The notes below the pieces were generated by a model. It saw only the letters and a program-made list of their open reading frames with translations, had not been told where the DNA came from and ran no database searches. This document shows, one piece after another, positions 8,543 through 17,322 of a stretch of DNA of 64,000 nt; position 1 is the stretch's first letter, and the number at the start of each line of letters is the position of its first letter. The translations under genes and the position numbers were made by a program. Origin of the DNA: Bradyrhizobium sp. CCBAU 51765 (lineage in GTDB: Bacteria > Pseudomonadota > Alphaproteobacteria > Rhizobiales > Xanthobacteraceae); assembly GCF_015291725.1 (NCBI RefSeq), contig NZ_CP030038.1, positions 6,561,001-6,625,000 of the forward strand, read 5' to 3'.

Positions 8543-8833
8543 TTACAAATTCAGTTGGCGGAGCAAAGCTTCACGCTCGTCGAGAAGTTCTCGTAGTCGT
8601 CGAGCATTGTCGGATTGCGTCTCCTGCCACTCTATGCGGTCCTCGGCAGTCCACAGGTAAGACTCGCAATTCAACCGAGCTTTCTCTGCCCTATCAAACT
8701 CGGTGAAGAGTTTGATGTCGCGCTCAACCTGGTCCAGCTGTTCCTGCAGAGTTCTTGGCATCAGCCGTTCCCTCGGCTCTGCCTCTAGCCCATTTCGATT
8801 TTCCGTGTATTCGGCGTAGCGATCAATAGGCAT
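8543..8833 (-). CDS. small coiled-coil protein of unknown function
   Basis: The frame encodes 96 residues from the ATG at 8833, highly charged and predicted almost entirely helical. The last 70 residues (from LQEQLDQVERDIKLF to EREALLRQLNL) have heptad-like spacing of Leu and acidic residues typical of coiled coils. There is no signal peptide, and one Cys is present. An internal Met at residue 25 (MPRTLQEQLDQ) is an alternative start. It sits inside the insertion-sequence-scarred strip and may have been brought in with it. I recognise no family. Confidence 0.45.
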   Translation of the reverse strand: MPIDRYAEYTENRNGLEAEPRERLMPRTLQEQLDQVERDIKLFTEFDRAEKARLNCESYLWTAEDRIEWQETQSDNARRLRELLDEREALLRQLNL

Positions 8834-9392
8834 TCACTCGCCTCGGGCGCATGGATCGTCGCTCAGACATCACCACAGGTTGCATTTCTAGGTCTAGATA
8901 TCCTTATTTCTCGATTGAGGTCAAACGAGGACGGCTGCGACGCAACTTTTGATCTGGAACGGGGGCGCCGGATCCGGACCACGAGGGCAACAAGATTGCT
9001 GCAAATTTCTCGACTTGAGAACAGGTCCCAGGAGCCGCCTACATATTTGTATCTTAAAATTGAATTCCTAGTTGAATACAACTAAGGTCTGGAGCCGGTC
9101 CGTGAGCGCCTGGAATTGAAGGCGCAGCGCGGCATCCGTCCGGTCGTCGATTCGCCACGACCGAAGCGCTGAAGGCCGCGACGAGCCGCTACTGCTCATA
9201 TGGATCTCTGCGATGAAGTCGGCCTAGACGCCCGAGCTTATTGATCGCATCGCCACACCAGGCAATCGCTCCATGGTTGGCACATTAACGGCCCTTGGTC
9301 AGCCAGGTTGTGCTGGATCTGCATCATGATCTGCACGTGTCCACCGGAAGACGACGCAGGATCAGGAATCCAAGGCCTGTGGCTTGAGCCAA
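8834..9392. other. 559-bp gap without a convincing gene
   Basis: Base composition is more AT-rich than the neighbours, especially at 8870-9080. Short open frames on both strands have no start context or domain signal. Together with the transposase fragment just upstream, this looks like decayed mobile-element or insertion-hotspot DNA. Confidence 0.4.
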
Positions 9393-9998
9393 TCAGTGGC
9401 GCGGATCGGATGGCTCCGAGATTGCATTGCAGGACTGGTCCCCATCGGACGCGAGGCGATCGCGCACGACCCGCGCGGGCTCGCCAATGGCCACGACCTC
9501 GGGAGGAACGTCCTCGCGTACGGTGCTCCGCGCGCCGACGACGGCGCCTCTGCCCACCTTCACGCCCGGCGCAACAAATACGTCGCTGGCGATCCAAACT
9601 TGATCGCCGACCGTGATCGGGGCAGTGATGTAGCTGAACGCGAGGTCGGCCATGTCATGCGATCCCGTGCAGAGATAGGATCGCTGCGAAATGACGGAAT
9701 GAGAACCGATTGAAATGCAATCCAGGCTGTACAGCTCGACGTGATCACCAATCCAGGAATAGTCCCCTATCTCAGTCTTCCAAGGGTAGGTCACGCGCAC
9801 CGTCGGGCGCAGCAGCACCTTGCGGCCGATCTTTGCTCCGAACAGGCGCAACAGAAAGCGCCGCCATGCAAAAAAGGGCTGAGGCGAAAGTGCAAAGAGT
9901 GTCGATTGAACGACCTGCCAAAGCAGCACGACGACCGCTCCCCGTCCGCGAAACCCCGGCGGTACACGAAACTGATCCAGCTTCTGAAACTCGCGCAT
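9393..9998 (-). CDS. WcaF-like hexapeptide-repeat acetyltransferase
   Basis: Predicted cytoplasmic acetyl-CoA-dependent O-acetyltransferase of 201 residues that would decorate a sugar of the EPS repeat unit. After an N-terminal helical/hydrophobic stretch, the protein runs through left-handed beta-helix hexapeptide repeats (IGRKVLLRPTV, IGDYSWIGDHV, ISIGSHSVISQ, ITVGDQVWIAS, VKVGRGAVVGA). It also has the acetyltransferase segment YLCTGSHDM with the probable catalytic His. Layout and N-terminus match the colanic-acid WcaF class. It is last in a minus-strand block with fcl, gmd and a WcaI-like transferase, which mirrors the colanic acid pathway and supports the call. Confidence 0.8.
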   Translation of the reverse strand: MREFQKLDQFRVPPGFRGRGAVVVLLWQVVQSTLFALSPQPFFAWRRFLLRLFGAKIGRKVLLRPTVRVTYPWKTEIGDYSWIGDHVELYSLDCISIGSHSVISQRSYLCTGSHDMADLAFSYITAPITVGDQVWIASDVFVAPGVKVGRGAVVGARSTVREDVPPEVVAIGEPARVVRDRLASDGDQSCNAISEPSDPRH

Positions 9999-10034
9999 TC
10001 TGGTAAGTTTGGCCGACAGAGGGAGGGCTACGCT

Positions 10035-10997
10035 TCACCGATCGTCTATGGCGGATGCCTGGGTCGTCAGGTAGGCCTCATAGGCGCGCCGCATCCCGGC
10101 CTCCAACGGAGTCTTGGCCTGCCACCCGAGTGCTGAGAGACGACTGACATCAAGCAGCTTGCGCGGCGTTCCGTCAGGGCGTGTCGGGTCAAAGACGATA
10201 TCCCCCCGATAGTCGACGATACCGGCGATCATACGGGCGAGCTCAGCGATGGTGATGTCGCTGCCGGTCCCGATGTTGATCGGCCTCTCGTCGGAATAGT
10301 TCTTCAGCAGGTGAATACAGGCGTCCGCCATGTCGTCCACGAAGAGAAACTCGCGACGCGGCGAACCGCTTCCCCAGACCGCGACGCTCTTGCTTCCGGC
10401 GACCTTGGCTTCGTGAAAGCGTCGGATCAGGGCCGCTGCGACATGGCTATATTCCGGGTGATAGTTGTCCCCGGGGCCATAGAGATTGCTCGGCATCACG
10501 CTAATAAAGTCAGAGCCATATTGGCGCCGATAAGCCTCTGCCATCTTGATGCCGGCGATCTTGGCGATCGCATAGGGCTCGTTGGTCGACTCAAGCAGAC
10601 CAGTCAAGATCGAGTCTTCGCGCAGCGGCTGAGGCGCAAATTTTGGATAGATGCAGGATGAACCGAGAAACATCAGCTTCTCGGCACCGCTTGTATGCGC
10701 AGCGTGGATGACGTTAGCCGCGATTGCGATGTTCTCGTAGATGAACTCGGCGCGAAGCTTGTCGTTCGCGGAAATTCCTCCCACCTTGGCCGCTGCGACG
10801 AACACGACCTGCGGCCGCATCCTTGCGAACCAATCGGACACCTGAGCTTGGTTGATCAGGTCGATTTCGGTTCGCTTTGCGGTGAGCAACCGCACGTTTT
10901 CCTGCGCGAGCCTGCGCACGAGCGCAGCGCCGACCATCCCCCGATGCCCGGCGACGTAGACGCTCTTGCCATTCAGATCAAACTTTGTGGTTGGCAC
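10035..10997 (-). CDS. fcl: GDP-L-fucose synthase
   Basis: Bifunctional epimerase/reductase of 320 residues that converts GDP-4-keto-6-deoxymannose to GDP-L-fucose with NADPH. The short-chain dehydrogenase fold starts with the nucleotide-binding motif VAGHRGMVGAAL. It carries the family features FLGSSCIYPK (catalytic Ser), the YAIAKIAG Tyr-xxx-Lys pair and LYGPGDNYHPEYSHV. I placed the start at the GTG at 10997 because a GGGAG site lies 7 bp before it; an ATG at 11018 has poor spacing. The start lies inside the end of gmd, an overlap of about 20 bp, so the two are translationally linked. The final product feeds the fucosylation step implied by the neighbouring WcaI-like enzyme. Confidence 0.9.
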   Translation of the reverse strand: MPTTKFDLNGKSVYVAGHRGMVGAALVRRLAQENVRLLTAKRTEIDLINQAQVSDWFARMRPQVVFVAAAKVGGISANDKLRAEFIYENIAIAANVIHAAHTSGAEKLMFLGSSCIYPKFAPQPLREDSILTGLLESTNEPYAIAKIAGIKMAEAYRRQYGSDFISVMPSNLYGPGDNYHPEYSHVAAALIRRFHEAKVAGSKSVAVWGSGSPRREFLFVDDMADACIHLLKNYSDERPINIGTGSDITIAELARMIAGIVDYRGDIVFDPTRPDGTPRKLLDVSRLSALGWQAKTPLEAGMRRAYEAYLTTQASAIDDR

Positions 10998-12048
10998 TCG
11001 ATAGCTCCCGCCTTGCATCCTTCAGATCGCTTGCCACCATCTCGTGCACGAGCTGGCCGAACGTCCGCTTCGGCTTCCAACCCAGCATCCTGTTCGCTTT
11101 GCTCGCATCGCCAACCAGAATGTCCACCTCGGTCGGGCGGAAATAGGTCGGGTCGATTCGAACCACCGTCTTGCCGGTGCTTCTGTCGATGCCAGTCTCA
11201 TCAACGCCCTTGCCGCGCCATTCGATCTCGCGTCCTACCTCCCTGAAGGAGAGTTCGACCATCTCGCGCACCGAGCGGGTCTCGCCAGTGGCAAGCACGA
11301 AATCGTCCGGCTTGTCCGCCTGCATGATCAAGTGCATCCCTTCGACATAGTCCTTGGCATGCCCCCAATCTCGTTTCGCCTCGAGATTGCCCAGGTAAAG
11401 CGTATCCTCGATCCCGACCTCGATGCGGGCCACGGCGCGCGTGATCTTGCGGGTCACGAACGTTTCACCGCGGATGGGACTCTCGTGGTTGAACAGGATG
11501 CCGTTGCTGGCAAACATCCCGTAAGCCTCGCGGTAGTTGACCGTGATCCAGTATCCGTAGAGCTTCGCGACACCATAGGGCGAGCGCGGATAGAACGGCG
11601 TTGTCTCCCTCTGCGGGATCTCCTGCACCAGCCCATATAGCTCGGACGTGGATGCCTGATAGAACCGCGTCTCCTTCTCCATGCCCAGGATGCGGATCGC
11701 CTCCAGAAGCCGCAGTACCCCGATTGCGTCGGCGTTAGCGGTGTATTCGGGACTCTCGAAACTGACGCCGACATGGCTCTGCGCCGCGAGATTGTAGATC
11801 TCCGTCGGCTTGATCTGCTGCACGAGCCTGATCAGATTGGTAGAATCCGTCATGTCGCCGTAGTGCATCAGGAACGGCACATCACCAATGTGCGGATCGC
11901 GATATAAATGATCGACACGGGCAGTATTGAAGGAAGACGAACGTCGCTTGATGCCATGAACGACATAACCGAGCGATATAAGGTGCTCGGCGAGATACGC
12001 ACCGTCTTGTCCAGTGACGCCCGTAATTAGCGCAACCCGCCCACTCAT
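10978..12048 (-). CDS. gmd: GDP-mannose 4,6-dehydratase
   Basis: First enzyme of GDP-fucose synthesis (356 residues): it turns GDP-mannose into GDP-4-keto-6-deoxymannose using bound NADP. The N-terminal motif GVTGQDGAYLAEHLI is diagnostic. The catalytic Ser/Thr-Glu region (ASTSELYG) and YGVAKLYGYW (Tyr/Lys) follow, then NHESPIRGETFVTRKI, another hallmark. The ATG at 12048 (MSGRVALITG) gives the standard N-terminus; the frame is open 13 codons further. It forms an overlapping pair with fcl. In some rhizobia the same step supplies fucose to Nod factors, but the EPS neighbours here point to surface polysaccharide. Confidence 0.93.
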   Translation of the reverse strand: MSGRVALITGVTGQDGAYLAEHLISLGYVVHGIKRRSSSFNTARVDHLYRDPHIGDVPFLMHYGDMTDSTNLIRLVQQIKPTEIYNLAAQSHVGVSFESPEYTANADAIGVLRLLEAIRILGMEKETRFYQASTSELYGLVQEIPQRETTPFYPRSPYGVAKLYGYWITVNYREAYGMFASNGILFNHESPIRGETFVTRKITRAVARIEVGIEDTLYLGNLEAKRDWGHAKDYVEGMHLIMQADKPDDFVLATGETRSVREMVELSFREVGREIEWRGKGVDETGIDRSTGKTVVRIDPTYFRPTEVDILVGDASKANRMLGWKPKRTFGQLVHEMVASDLKDARRELSSANHKV

Positions 12049-12188
12049 ATGCGAAAACCTGCCGTTGACCGCCGGGATTGGAAACAAATACGATAACGAT
12101 GGAACCGCTCAACCACCGTTGTCATGTAGAAGCGACCTTCCATGCAGGTCAATCGTAGCAGGGACTGATCATTAACGCCGGAGACATT

Positions 12189-12205
12189 CTGACGTGTCAC
12201 GTCAG
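12189..12205. promoter_or_regulatory. 17-bp perfect palindrome before gmd
   Basis: CTGACGTG-T-CACGTCAG has perfect 8-bp arms. It overlaps the stop codon of the WcaI-like gene and lies about 140 bp upstream of the gmd start. The short, symmetric form suits a dimeric regulator operator better than a terminator, since no T-tract follows on the minus strand. Confidence 0.35.
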
Positions 12206-13506
12206 GACAGACGAAGAGCGTCATTGATCGACGTCGTCGCCTTCTCGGAAACCACACCCGTCCCGTGTTCAGATCTACCCGGCAGACCGCAAATCGAACT
12301 CATGCTCTCGATCCAGCGACGCACGATGGTACGGCGGTCCCAACGTTCGATGGAACGTTTTCGTCCCTCTGCGCCAAGCCTCTCGCTAAGAGAAGGATCT
12401 TCGCTTAACTGAAGAATGGCATCTGCAAGCGATCGAACGTCTCCCGGCGGAACGAGCAAACCGGCACCCTGCACTTCGGCAGCAAGTCCCGTGCCCCGTT
12501 CTGCCATCGCGACGACGGGGCGGGCGGACGCAAACATCGCCCCCAACTTAGACGGCAATACAAGGTCGGCCGCCTCCGCCCTCTGCGGGACTACGTGAAG
12601 GTCAGCCGTCGCCAACAATTCGTTGAAACTTTCGTTCGACTGGAGTCCCAGGAAATGAATTCTCGGATTCTCAGAGGCCATGTCCACCAATCTTGCCTTG
12701 TGCGGCCCTTCACCGGCCAGAATGAAATGCAGTCGCGGATTACGCCGAAGAAGAGCGGCGGCTTCGACGAGGAGGTCGAGTCCCTGCTTGGCCGACATGG
12801 TCCCGGAGTAGAGAGCAACGGCGTCATCTTCGTCGATATTCAGGGATGCGCGATATTTGGTCTGCTTCGGACGGGGAAATATCACATCCGTGTCGATCCA
12901 GTTTCGGATCTCGGTCGTTCTTTGCGGATCGACGTCCTTGTCCCACAAACGCTCCACCATTTGCGGACAGATGCTGGAAACGCGATCAAACGATCTGAGG
13001 ACCGCCGCCTCCGCCTTGAGCATCACCTTCCGTAGGGAAGCATTCCGGAGCAGTCCTAGACCGTATGCGGCATCAATTTCGAAGTCTTGCACATGAAGCC
13101 ACGACTTAGCGCCGGTGCGACGAGCAACAAAGGAAGCAAACCGGGCCGACATCAACGACGGCGCGACGGAAATTATAATGTCGGGCCGCCAGGAATATGC
13201 ATCGATCAGCGCCGGCACCAAGCTTGTCAGCGCAAAGGACAAGTGGTGAATCAGACGCTTTGCACCAGTCGGCTGCTTGGGAACGTAGATCGGCGCTCGC
13301 ATGACGCCCACGCCCCCCATCATCGAGCGCCTGAAATAGGAGCCACTCAAACCGGCTGGGATGCTCCAGGCCGGATAGTAGGGAGGCGCCGTAACGACCC
13401 TCACCTCGTGGCCCTCGGCAACAAGGCTTTCGCAAAGCTCCGTATTGTATTTGGCCACGCCGATCAGATCGGGAGCGTAATTGATGCCGACCAAAAGAAT
13501 ACGCAT
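12202..13506 (-). CDS. WcaI-like family 4 glycosyltransferase
   Basis: Retaining GT-B glycosyltransferase of 434 residues. The start (MRILLVGINYAPDLIGVAKY) and the segment APPYYPAWSIPAG match the colanic acid WcaI class. The donor-binding C-terminal half has LYSGTMSAKQGLDLLVEAA, FILAGEGPHKARL and the acidic region VVPQRAEAADLVLPSKLG. It would add a sugar, possibly fucose given the adjacent gmd/fcl pair, to the lipid-linked intermediate at the inner face of the membrane. The C-terminal 25 residues are an unconserved-looking extension. Donor and acceptor are not determinable from sequence. Confidence 0.85.
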   Translation of the reverse strand: MRILLVGINYAPDLIGVAKYNTELCESLVAEGHEVRVVTAPPYYPAWSIPAGLSGSYFRRSMMGGVGVMRAPIYVPKQPTGAKRLIHHLSFALTSLVPALIDAYSWRPDIIISVAPSLMSARFASFVARRTGAKSWLHVQDFEIDAAYGLGLLRNASLRKVMLKAEAAVLRSFDRVSSICPQMVERLWDKDVDPQRTTEIRNWIDTDVIFPRPKQTKYRASLNIDEDDAVALYSGTMSAKQGLDLLVEAAALLRRNPRLHFILAGEGPHKARLVDMASENPRIHFLGLQSNESFNELLATADLHVVPQRAEAADLVLPSKLGAMFASARPVVAMAERGTGLAAEVQGAGLLVPPGDVRSLADAILQLSEDPSLSERLGAEGRKRSIERWDRRTIVRRWIESMSSICGLPGRSEHGTGVVSEKATTSINDALRLS

Positions 13507-13938
13507 TCAATCCAAATCCTAAACGATAACTCGTATCCAAAGAGCCCAAGACAGCCAAGGATCACCGTTTGGCTTTGCAGCCTCCGCTGAAACGATCGCT
13601 GCCGCGGCGGCTAATCGCCGCTTGAACTCCGGTGCAAAATCGAGGGGACTACGTTCGGTAAGGCCCGCCAATCGTCGGAAAGAAAAACTTCGCTCCGCAT
13701 CGACACGCTTCTGCCGATCTTGGATCCTGACCGAACTCAGCCCCGCAGTCCGTGAACCTCCGGGCCAGTACGTGCGCTTGCGCAAGGTACCAGTCTGTCG
13801 TTCCCCGCACTTTCGCTTGCGAGGTTGGTGGCAGCTCTCATTAACGGAGTAAAGAAAGGATCATTTTAATGATGAACGCGTACCGTCAGGAGCCGTCAAG
13901 CGCGACAAGCAACGCAAGCCCTCCGAGAAACGTCCCGT
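13507..13938. other. 432-bp gap, no supported gene
   Basis: A minus-strand frame of 88 codons (13519-13785) and short plus-strand frames exist, but none has a convincing start, membrane segment or domain. The region should contain the promoter for the WcaI-like gene, yet I see no motif strong enough to mark. Confidence 0.3.
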
Positions 13939-14214
13939 CTAGTAAGGCCGGCGAAGGATCGGGCTGGTCTCCGCTATACAGACCCGATCCCAATACCAAC
14001 CGTAGGGAGTTTCCACGCGGACTTGAGGGCAACGCCGCCGCGGTACATAGCGGTATGGATATGGTTGAGCCCAGAAGGTGACCGGAAATACGTGTTCGGC
14101 CGGCGTCGGGACGACGGGTGCCGGCAACTGCATCGCAGCGATTGCCTGCGGCCCGGCCAACAAGACCATTGCCGATACCAACAACCCCAAACGCCGGATA
14201 GTCTGCTTTGCCAT
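13939..14214 (-). CDS. small secreted protein
   Basis: The gene encodes 91 residues from the ATG at 14214, preceded by an AAGG-type ribosome binding site. The signal peptide (RRLGLLVSAMVLLAGPQAIA) is followed by a Pro/Tyr/Arg-rich mature region with two cysteines (RRRCPQV and DRVCIAE) that could form one disulfide. Function is unknown. A similar-sized secreted protein sits at 7680-7946, but I see no sequence similarity. It is separated from the upstream periplasmic binding protein gene by about 160 bp on the same strand. Confidence 0.6.
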   Translation of the reverse strand: MAKQTIRRLGLLVSAMVLLAGPQAIAAMQLPAPVVPTPAEHVFPVTFWAQPYPYRYVPRRRCPQVRVETPYGWYWDRVCIAETSPILRRPY

Positions 14215-14373
14215 CACCTTCCCCTGCGCTCGCCAACCGGCGACGAAATGCGCCAAATCAGAATATTTCAAAATTCAGCCGGATATCGAGCAGATTGTTT
14301 ATCAACGGGATCGGAAAAAGGCAACGGACCATAGCGTACTCATCCACCAGCCCGGAATGTCGAATCGGGGCCG

Positions 14374-15435
14374 CTAGAAGGCGCCGGCACCCTCCTTTTC
14401 CGGCGCTCGCCGGTACTCGCCCTTGATGAATTGTGTGCTGACAGCCTGAAACAGCGGGGCGTTCTCCCTGCCAAGACCCGCGAAGACCAGGATATCGCGC
14501 AGGGTTCGCCACCGACTTTCGTCGTATTCGCCTATTCGGGCGCCGACAGGTAGCACCAGCGACCGCTGCTGCTCCATTTCGAACTTGACGCGCTCGGGAT
14601 CGAGGCCGGACCGGTCAAAATCGACAATGATCGGAATCGCCCGGCTGTAGTCGGCATAGGCAAATTGCCACCCCCGAACCAAGCCGTGCAACAGATCGGC
14701 AATTGCGGACGGCCGCTCTCGAATCAGATCGTTGCTGGCGAAATAAACCTGCCCAGGCACGTGGATTGCGTAGTCCTGGGGTTTCATGACGTTCAATGGG
14801 ACGTAGTTCGCGCTTGTCTGGCTAGGCTGCTGATCGATCGGGACAACGATCGCGTCCACATCCCCAGATCTCAGTGCCTGGAAGTCGGCCCGGTCGGAAA
14901 CCTTGACGATCTGGCTACGTGGCAATCGAAGCCTGGCCATCATGGCGTCGAAGACGACTTCTGCCTCACTCCCCTCGCGGCAACCGATGCGCTTGCCGAT
15001 GAGGTCATCCGGCCGATGCAAGCCCGACCGCTCCAGCGCGAAAATCGCCACCGAGGTGTCAAGGAAGCTGGCTGCAAAGGCCGTGACAGGAGCCCCTCGC
15101 CAAACCGCAAGCAAGAACTTCTGGCCCGTCGTCACCCCGATTGCATTTTCCCTCGCAACCGTTTCGACGAAATTGGGATCGTCTGGAAGGGCTCTCATTG
15201 CGACGCCTCGCTTGAAATAGCCCTCCTTGGCAGCAATCATCTCCCCGGCGAAGCGAGCGGAGTAGGGCCCATCCAGGAAGAAGCTAGCGTGAAACGCGGA
15301 ATCGGCGGGGGTGTGGACGGGCGTAACGTCGGGAATCAAGGCGAAGACAACAAGGCCGGTTGCGGACAGCGCCGCGAGACCGATCGCCACCCGGCGCGTC
15401 ACCGTTGATCCCGATCGCCGTCGTCGGTGACGCAT
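14374..15435 (-). CDS. NMT1/SsuA-like periplasmic substrate-binding protein (orphan)
   Basis: The gene encodes 353 residues from the ATG at 15435, which follows a GGAAGGGGA site. A basic N-terminus leads into a membrane/signal segment (VAIGLAALSATGLVVFALI). The body follows the NMT1/THI5-like binding-protein plan: a start with a strand and AAKEGYFKRGV, then the lobe-switch segment DDLIGKRIGCREGSEAE, and later GDVDAIVVPIDQQPSQT. Such proteins normally deliver a small molecule (taurine, nitrate, thiamine precursor and similar) to an ABC permease. No permease or ATPase gene is present in the window, so it may serve a distant transporter or act as a sensor. It is divergent from the second sugar transferase. 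Confidence 0.75.
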   Translation of the reverse strand: MRHRRRRSGSTVTRRVAIGLAALSATGLVVFALIPDVTPVHTPADSAFHASFFLDGPYSARFAGEMIAAKEGYFKRGVAMRALPDDPNFVETVARENAIGVTTGQKFLLAVWRGAPVTAFAASFLDTSVAIFALERSGLHRPDDLIGKRIGCREGSEAEVVFDAMMARLRLPRSQIVKVSDRADFQALRSGDVDAIVVPIDQQPSQTSANYVPLNVMKPQDYAIHVPGQVYFASNDLIRERPSAIADLLHGLVRGWQFAYADYSRAIPIIVDFDRSGLDPERVKFEMEQQRSLVLPVGARIGEYDESRWRTLRDILVFAGLGRENAPLFQAVSTQFIKGEYRRAPEKEGAGAF

Positions 15436-15593
15436 GAACGTATCCCCTTCCGACCTTCGAATTTTGTGTTCCAAATGGCAGAATTAGGATAATAAGAGTA
15501 CAAGAAGTAAGGTTATTTTTTCATTCGTCTTGTTTCGGCTACGGCCTTTCCTGATAGCACCCAACCGGATCTTCCTTTTTCTGAGTTGATATT
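15436..15593. promoter_or_regulatory. AT-rich divergent promoter region
   Basis: These 158 bp separate the binding-protein gene from the second sugar transferase gene. The stretch around 15480-15530 is strikingly AT-rich (runs such as GGATAATAAGAG and GGTTATTTTTTC) compared with the surrounding coding DNA, as expected for two back-to-back promoters. I cannot assign the -35/-10 boxes with confidence. Confidence 0.4.
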
Positions 15594-17093
15594 ATGACAA
15601 TTGCATCGGCTCGCCCGACCTGCGCCGCGGACAGTCCGGTAGAGATTCACGTTCTCGATGAGGCGAATCCGGCACGTGCAAGTTTAGTCGTACGATGGTG
15701 GCGACCCAACATTGTCGAGCTGCTTGCTCTTGTGGCCGACGCTATCATCATCGTCGCAAGCGGCGTCGGCTGCGCCGCCGGATACCAGATCTATGCACGG
15801 CCTGAGCACGATCAACTCGATGTCTACACCGCACTCAGCTTCCTCGTTGCGCTCAACTTTATACTTCTGATCAAGGTTCAGCACGGCTACGCTCTCAAAA
15901 ACTTTACTGACCTGCCGCGGCTATTCAAAAAGACACTGGCAACGTGGACAGCCTTGTTCAGCGCGCTGATCGTTATCACCTTCGCCATGAAGGCCAGCAA
16001 TCAAGTCTCGCGCGGCACGATAATCTCGTTCTACCTGGTCACTCCAGTCCTGCTTCTGCTGGCGAAGGCAGCCATTGCGCGATTTGTCACGACGGCGTTG
16101 CGGAACGGTGGTGCCTTCGCTAGGCGCCGTGCTGTGGCGATCGCCGAGCGCGGGTTGCTGTCATCGGAGGCAATGGCAGAGCTCACACAGCATGGCTACC
16201 GGATCACGCGGATCATGGAGCTCCGCCCGGAGTGCCTGACTTCGTCGACGCTGATCCCGTCGATCGGACCGCGCCTCGACGACTTCATCGCCTACGCGCG
16301 GGAGAACCAGATCGAACAGGTGTTCCTGCTGCTCAAGTGGGATCATTGGCACGCGATCGACATGATCGCGGACGCGCTGAGAATCCTTCCGATACCAGTA
16401 AATCTCGTCTCCGATCCGGATGTCTCGAGGTTCTTGCGCTACCCGGTCACGACCGCCGGAAGCAGCATGATTGCAGAGATACGGCGTGCACCAATTTCGC
16501 GACAAGAACAGGCTCTCAAACGCGCGTTCGACCTGATCGGTGCCAGCCTCGGCCTGCTGGTGTTCGCACCGGTCATGCTGATGACCGCGATCCTAATCAA
16601 ATGCACATCGACCGGCCCGGTGCTGTTTCGGCAGACCCGGAACGGCTTCAACGGTCGCGCCTTCAAGATCTACAAGTTTCGGACGATGCGCGTGCTGGAA
16701 GATGGACCGATCATTCTGCAGGCGCGCAGGAACGATCCTCGCGTAACCCCGGTCGGCAGATGGCTACGTAAGACCTCGATCGATGAACTGCCGCAGCTCC
16801 TCAATGTCCTGCTCGGCGACATGTCGCTGGTCGGCCCCCGCCCCCACGCAGCTGCGCACAACTCGGAGTATAAGCAGGTCATCAGCAACTACGCGTTTCG
16901 CCAACACGTCAAACCAGGCATCACGGGCTGGGCCCAGGTCAACGGTTACCGCGGCGAAACGCTGACCATCAACATGATGAAATCCAGGGTCGACCTGGAC
17001 TTGTGGTACATCAACAACTGGAGCATCTGGCTCGACGCGAAGATCATTTTGCGCACCGTGGTACAAGTGACTCGCGATCCCGTGGCCTACTGA
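15594..17093 (+). CDS. undecaprenyl-phosphate sugar phosphotransferase (WcaJ/ExoY type, copy 2)
   Basis: Paralogue of the enzyme at 3992-5422, 499 residues long. Four membrane segments lie between about residues 40 and 165, then a nucleotide-binding-like middle domain. The C-terminal sugar transferase domain starts near residue 310 with a membrane hairpin. Family motifs are present: FRQTRNGFNG, YKFRTMRV, SIDELPQLLNV, SLVGPRPH and PGITGWAQVNGYRGE. All the residues usually needed for phosphotransfer appear intact. Two initiating transferases in one locus suggest either two polymers or two choices of first sugar. Start: the ATG at 15594 has only a weak ribosome binding site but gives a sensible cytoplasmic N-terminus. 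Confidence 0.88.
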   Translation: MTIASARPTCAADSPVEIHVLDEANPARASLVVRWWRPNIVELLALVADAIIIVASGVGCAAGYQIYARPEHDQLDVYTALSFLVALNFILLIKVQHGYALKNFTDLPRLFKKTLATWTALFSALIVITFAMKASNQVSRGTIISFYLVTPVLLLLAKAAIARFVTTALRNGGAFARRRAVAIAERGLLSSEAMAELTQHGYRITRIMELRPECLTSSTLIPSIGPRLDDFIAYARENQIEQVFLLLKWDHWHAIDMIADALRILPIPVNLVSDPDVSRFLRYPVTTAGSSMIAEIRRAPISRQEQALKRAFDLIGASLGLLVFAPVMLMTAILIKCTSTGPVLFRQTRNGFNGRAFKIYKFRTMRVLEDGPIILQARRNDPRVTPVGRWLRKTSIDELPQLLNVLLGDMSLVGPRPHAAAHNSEYKQVISNYAFRQHVKPGITGWAQVNGYRGETLTINMMKSRVDLDLWYINNWSIWLDAKIILRTVVQVTRDPVAY

Positions 17094-17322
17094 TGTCTTG
17101 CCCCGCCCCATCCGGTAGAGGCATTCCATTCATTCAGCGATGCCGCCAATCATATGGGCACGCGCCTGATCGTGGATTCGTTCGCCCAGAATGAGAATCA
17201 GGCAATTAACTCTGTCCTCAAACAAGCTCGCATCGGGGCTGCGCATCATCCTATAACGTTGCGCAAGAGGGCACCAACGCTAAGGCCCTAGCGCCCGCCA
17301 GCAGCAATCCAATTTCAGGAAG

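Noticed and set aside
13519..13785. 88-codon minus-strand frame
   Set aside because: No ribosome binding site and an unremarkable Arg-rich composition.
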